Shown here: positions 12,600-13,508 of the stretch, one piece after another
Position numbering within the stretch: position 1 is the first letter of the stretch
Layout: every line of letters begins with the position of its first letter
Assembly (NCBI GenBank): GCA_024278345.1
Contig: JAJRTK010000266.1
Location: 1-13,508, forward strand
Length of the DNA stretch: 13,508 nt
Source: a bacterium
Lineage (GTDB): Bacteria; CSSED10-310; JAJRTK01
Direction: 5' to 3'
The notes under the pieces: generated by a model
What the model was told of the DNA's origin: nothing
The model's input: the letters and a program-made list of their open reading frames with translations, nothing else
The model's database searches: none
Position numbers and translations under genes: made by a program

Positions 12600-13508
12600 A
12601 TGGCTACTTCTCCCACCATCATGGACTCCCCCGCTGAAGCCACCCGTCGGCCCGCCGACGGTTTCAGGGTCCACGCATCTCCGGAAGAGTCCACGCGACA
12701 CCAAGATGCCACCCGCGGTTTCCGGAATACCGGCGAAGATCCTCCCGCGGACTTCCCAACGCGCCAGCGACCCGCCCCTACGAAGGAAGACCTCTTCGCA
12801 CAAAAGATCATCCGCGAGCTGGAAGAGATCGAGCTCGTCTTCGACGATGGGATCCCCATGGAATCTCCCTGGCACCGCTTCCAGATGAACCTTCTCATCG
12901 AGCTCACACACTGCCACCTTTCCCCTCGCGAAGACTTCTACGTCGGCGGGAACAATTTCATCTACTTCAGTCTCCAGCAGGTGAGGAACAAGGACTACCG
13001 TGGCCCCGACTACTTCATGGTCCTGGCCGTAGATGGCGCCAAGGAGAGGGACGGCTGGGTCGTCTGGGAAGAGGGCGGTCGCTATCCCGATCTCATTCTA
13101 GAGCTTCTTTCACCTTCCACACGCCAACGGGATCTGGTCACCAAGAAGCGCCTTTACCAAGACGTCTTCCGCACGCCAGAATACCTCTGTTACGGTCGCG
13201 AAGGAGCGGAGCTCATGGGATGGCGCCTCACCAACAGCGGCTACCGCCCCCTGAAAGCCAACCCCGATGGCCGCCTCTGGAGCGAGGCGCTGGGGGCTTT
13301 CCTGGGGCCTCACCACGAAAAGCGCTGGGGAATTGAAGCCCCGTGGCTGCGTCTCTACGACTCCCGCGGACACCTCATCCCCACCGACGCCGAAGCCGAA
13401 AAAGAACGCGCCGAAGCCGAAAAAGAACGCGCCGAAGCCGAAAAAGAACGCGCCGAAGCCGAAAAAGAACGCGCCGAAGCCGAAAAAGAACGCGCCGAAG
13501 CCGAAAAA
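12600..13508 (+). CDS. Uma2-family (DUF820) PD-(D/E)XK-fold protein, 3' truncated by window end
   Basis: The frame is open from ATG 12600 to the last base (303 codons, no stop). AAGGAGG (12589-12595) lies 4 nt before the ATG. A variable, Pro/Arg-rich N-terminus (1-60) precedes the Uma2 domain: HRFQMNLLIELTHCHL (92-107), RGPDYFMVLAVDG (134-146), and the core RYPDLILELLSPSTRQRDLV (161-180) with KK (182-183). The spaced D, E and K fit the restriction-endonuclease-like active site of PF05685. Nuclease activity is assumed in databases but rarely shown. From residue 264 the protein is a perfect heptad repeat AEAEKER (5.7 copies in view), expected to form a highly charged helix or coiled coil. It lies just beyond the group II intron remnant. 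The true C-terminus is off the window. Confidence 0.9.
   Translation, partial: MATSPTIMDSPAEATRRPADGFRVHASPEESTRHQDATRGFRNTGEDPPADFPTRQRPAPTKEDLFAQKIIRELEEIELVFDDGIPMESPWHRFQMNLLIELTHCHLSPREDFYVGGNNFIYFSLQQVRNKDYRGPDYFMVLAVDGAKERDGWVVWEEGGRYPDLILELLSPSTRQRDLVTKKRLYQDVFRTPEYLCYGREGAELMGWRLTNSGYRPLKANPDGRLWSEALGAFLGPHHEKRWGIEAPWLRLYDSRGHLIPTDAEAEKERAEAEKERAEAEKERAEAEKERAEAEKERAEAEK
13389..13508 (+). repeat. 21-nt perfect tandem repeat encoding AEAEKER heptads
   Basis: The unit GCCGAAGCCGAAAAAGAACG plus a final C is repeated 5.7 times with no mismatch and runs off the window. Because 21 is divisible by three, copy-number change would add or remove whole heptads without a frameshift. Confidence 0.95.

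Noticed and set aside
13389-13508. CRISPR-like array
   Set aside because: The repeats are directly tandem without spacers and stay in frame as protein heptads.

Overview
The window is GC-rich bacterial DNA with strong GGAGG-type ribosome binding sites, frequent TTG start codons, and TAG or TGA stops. The gene set points to a Gram-negative, Acidobacteriota- or deltaproteobacteria-like organism: a DUF2760/double-Hsp70 cluster, a secreted NTF2-like protein, a PYROXD2-like flavoprotein, a GcvT-like protein, and a Uma2 protein with a repeat tail. No rRNA or marker gene is present, so the lineage is a guess. Nothing here was searched against a database.

Left part (133-5634, minus strand): an apparent operon read right to left. 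It holds a DUF2760 membrane protein, a 607-residue Hsp70-like protein with no lid domain, and a 935-residue Hsp70-like paralogue with a roughly 340-residue DUF3731-type extension. The two Hsp70 genes are 10 nt apart. The DUF2760 gene carries an in-frame TAA, yet 63 further codons after it encode the family's conserved C-terminus and end at TAG. The gene is therefore either broken by one substitution or carries a sequencing error. The cluster looks like a membrane-linked, non-canonical Hsp70 module with no DnaJ or GrpE beside it.

Middle part (5635-9964): a divergent intergenic region; a small exported NTF2-like protein (plus strand); a convergent PYROXD2/CrtI-like FAD oxidoreductase (minus strand); and a divergent GcvT-like aminomethyltransferase (plus strand). 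The last two share a 387-nt intergenic region with two diverged copies of a ~47-nt repeat and a long stem-loop. They may form a flavin- and folate-dependent one-carbon pair.

Right part (10032-13508): a membrane-anchored unknown protein and a FlaR/adenylate-kinase-like P-loop protein diverge from a 30-nt gap in which their Shine-Dalgarno sequences touch. Next comes about 1.1 kb without a gene. It contains the domain V-VI signature of a group II intron on the minus strand, a plausible domain I and 5' end about 750 nt upstream, and a cluster of REP-like hairpins in between. No reverse transcriptase is recognisable. The window ends inside a Uma2-family nuclease-fold gene whose C-terminus is a perfectly repeated heptad.
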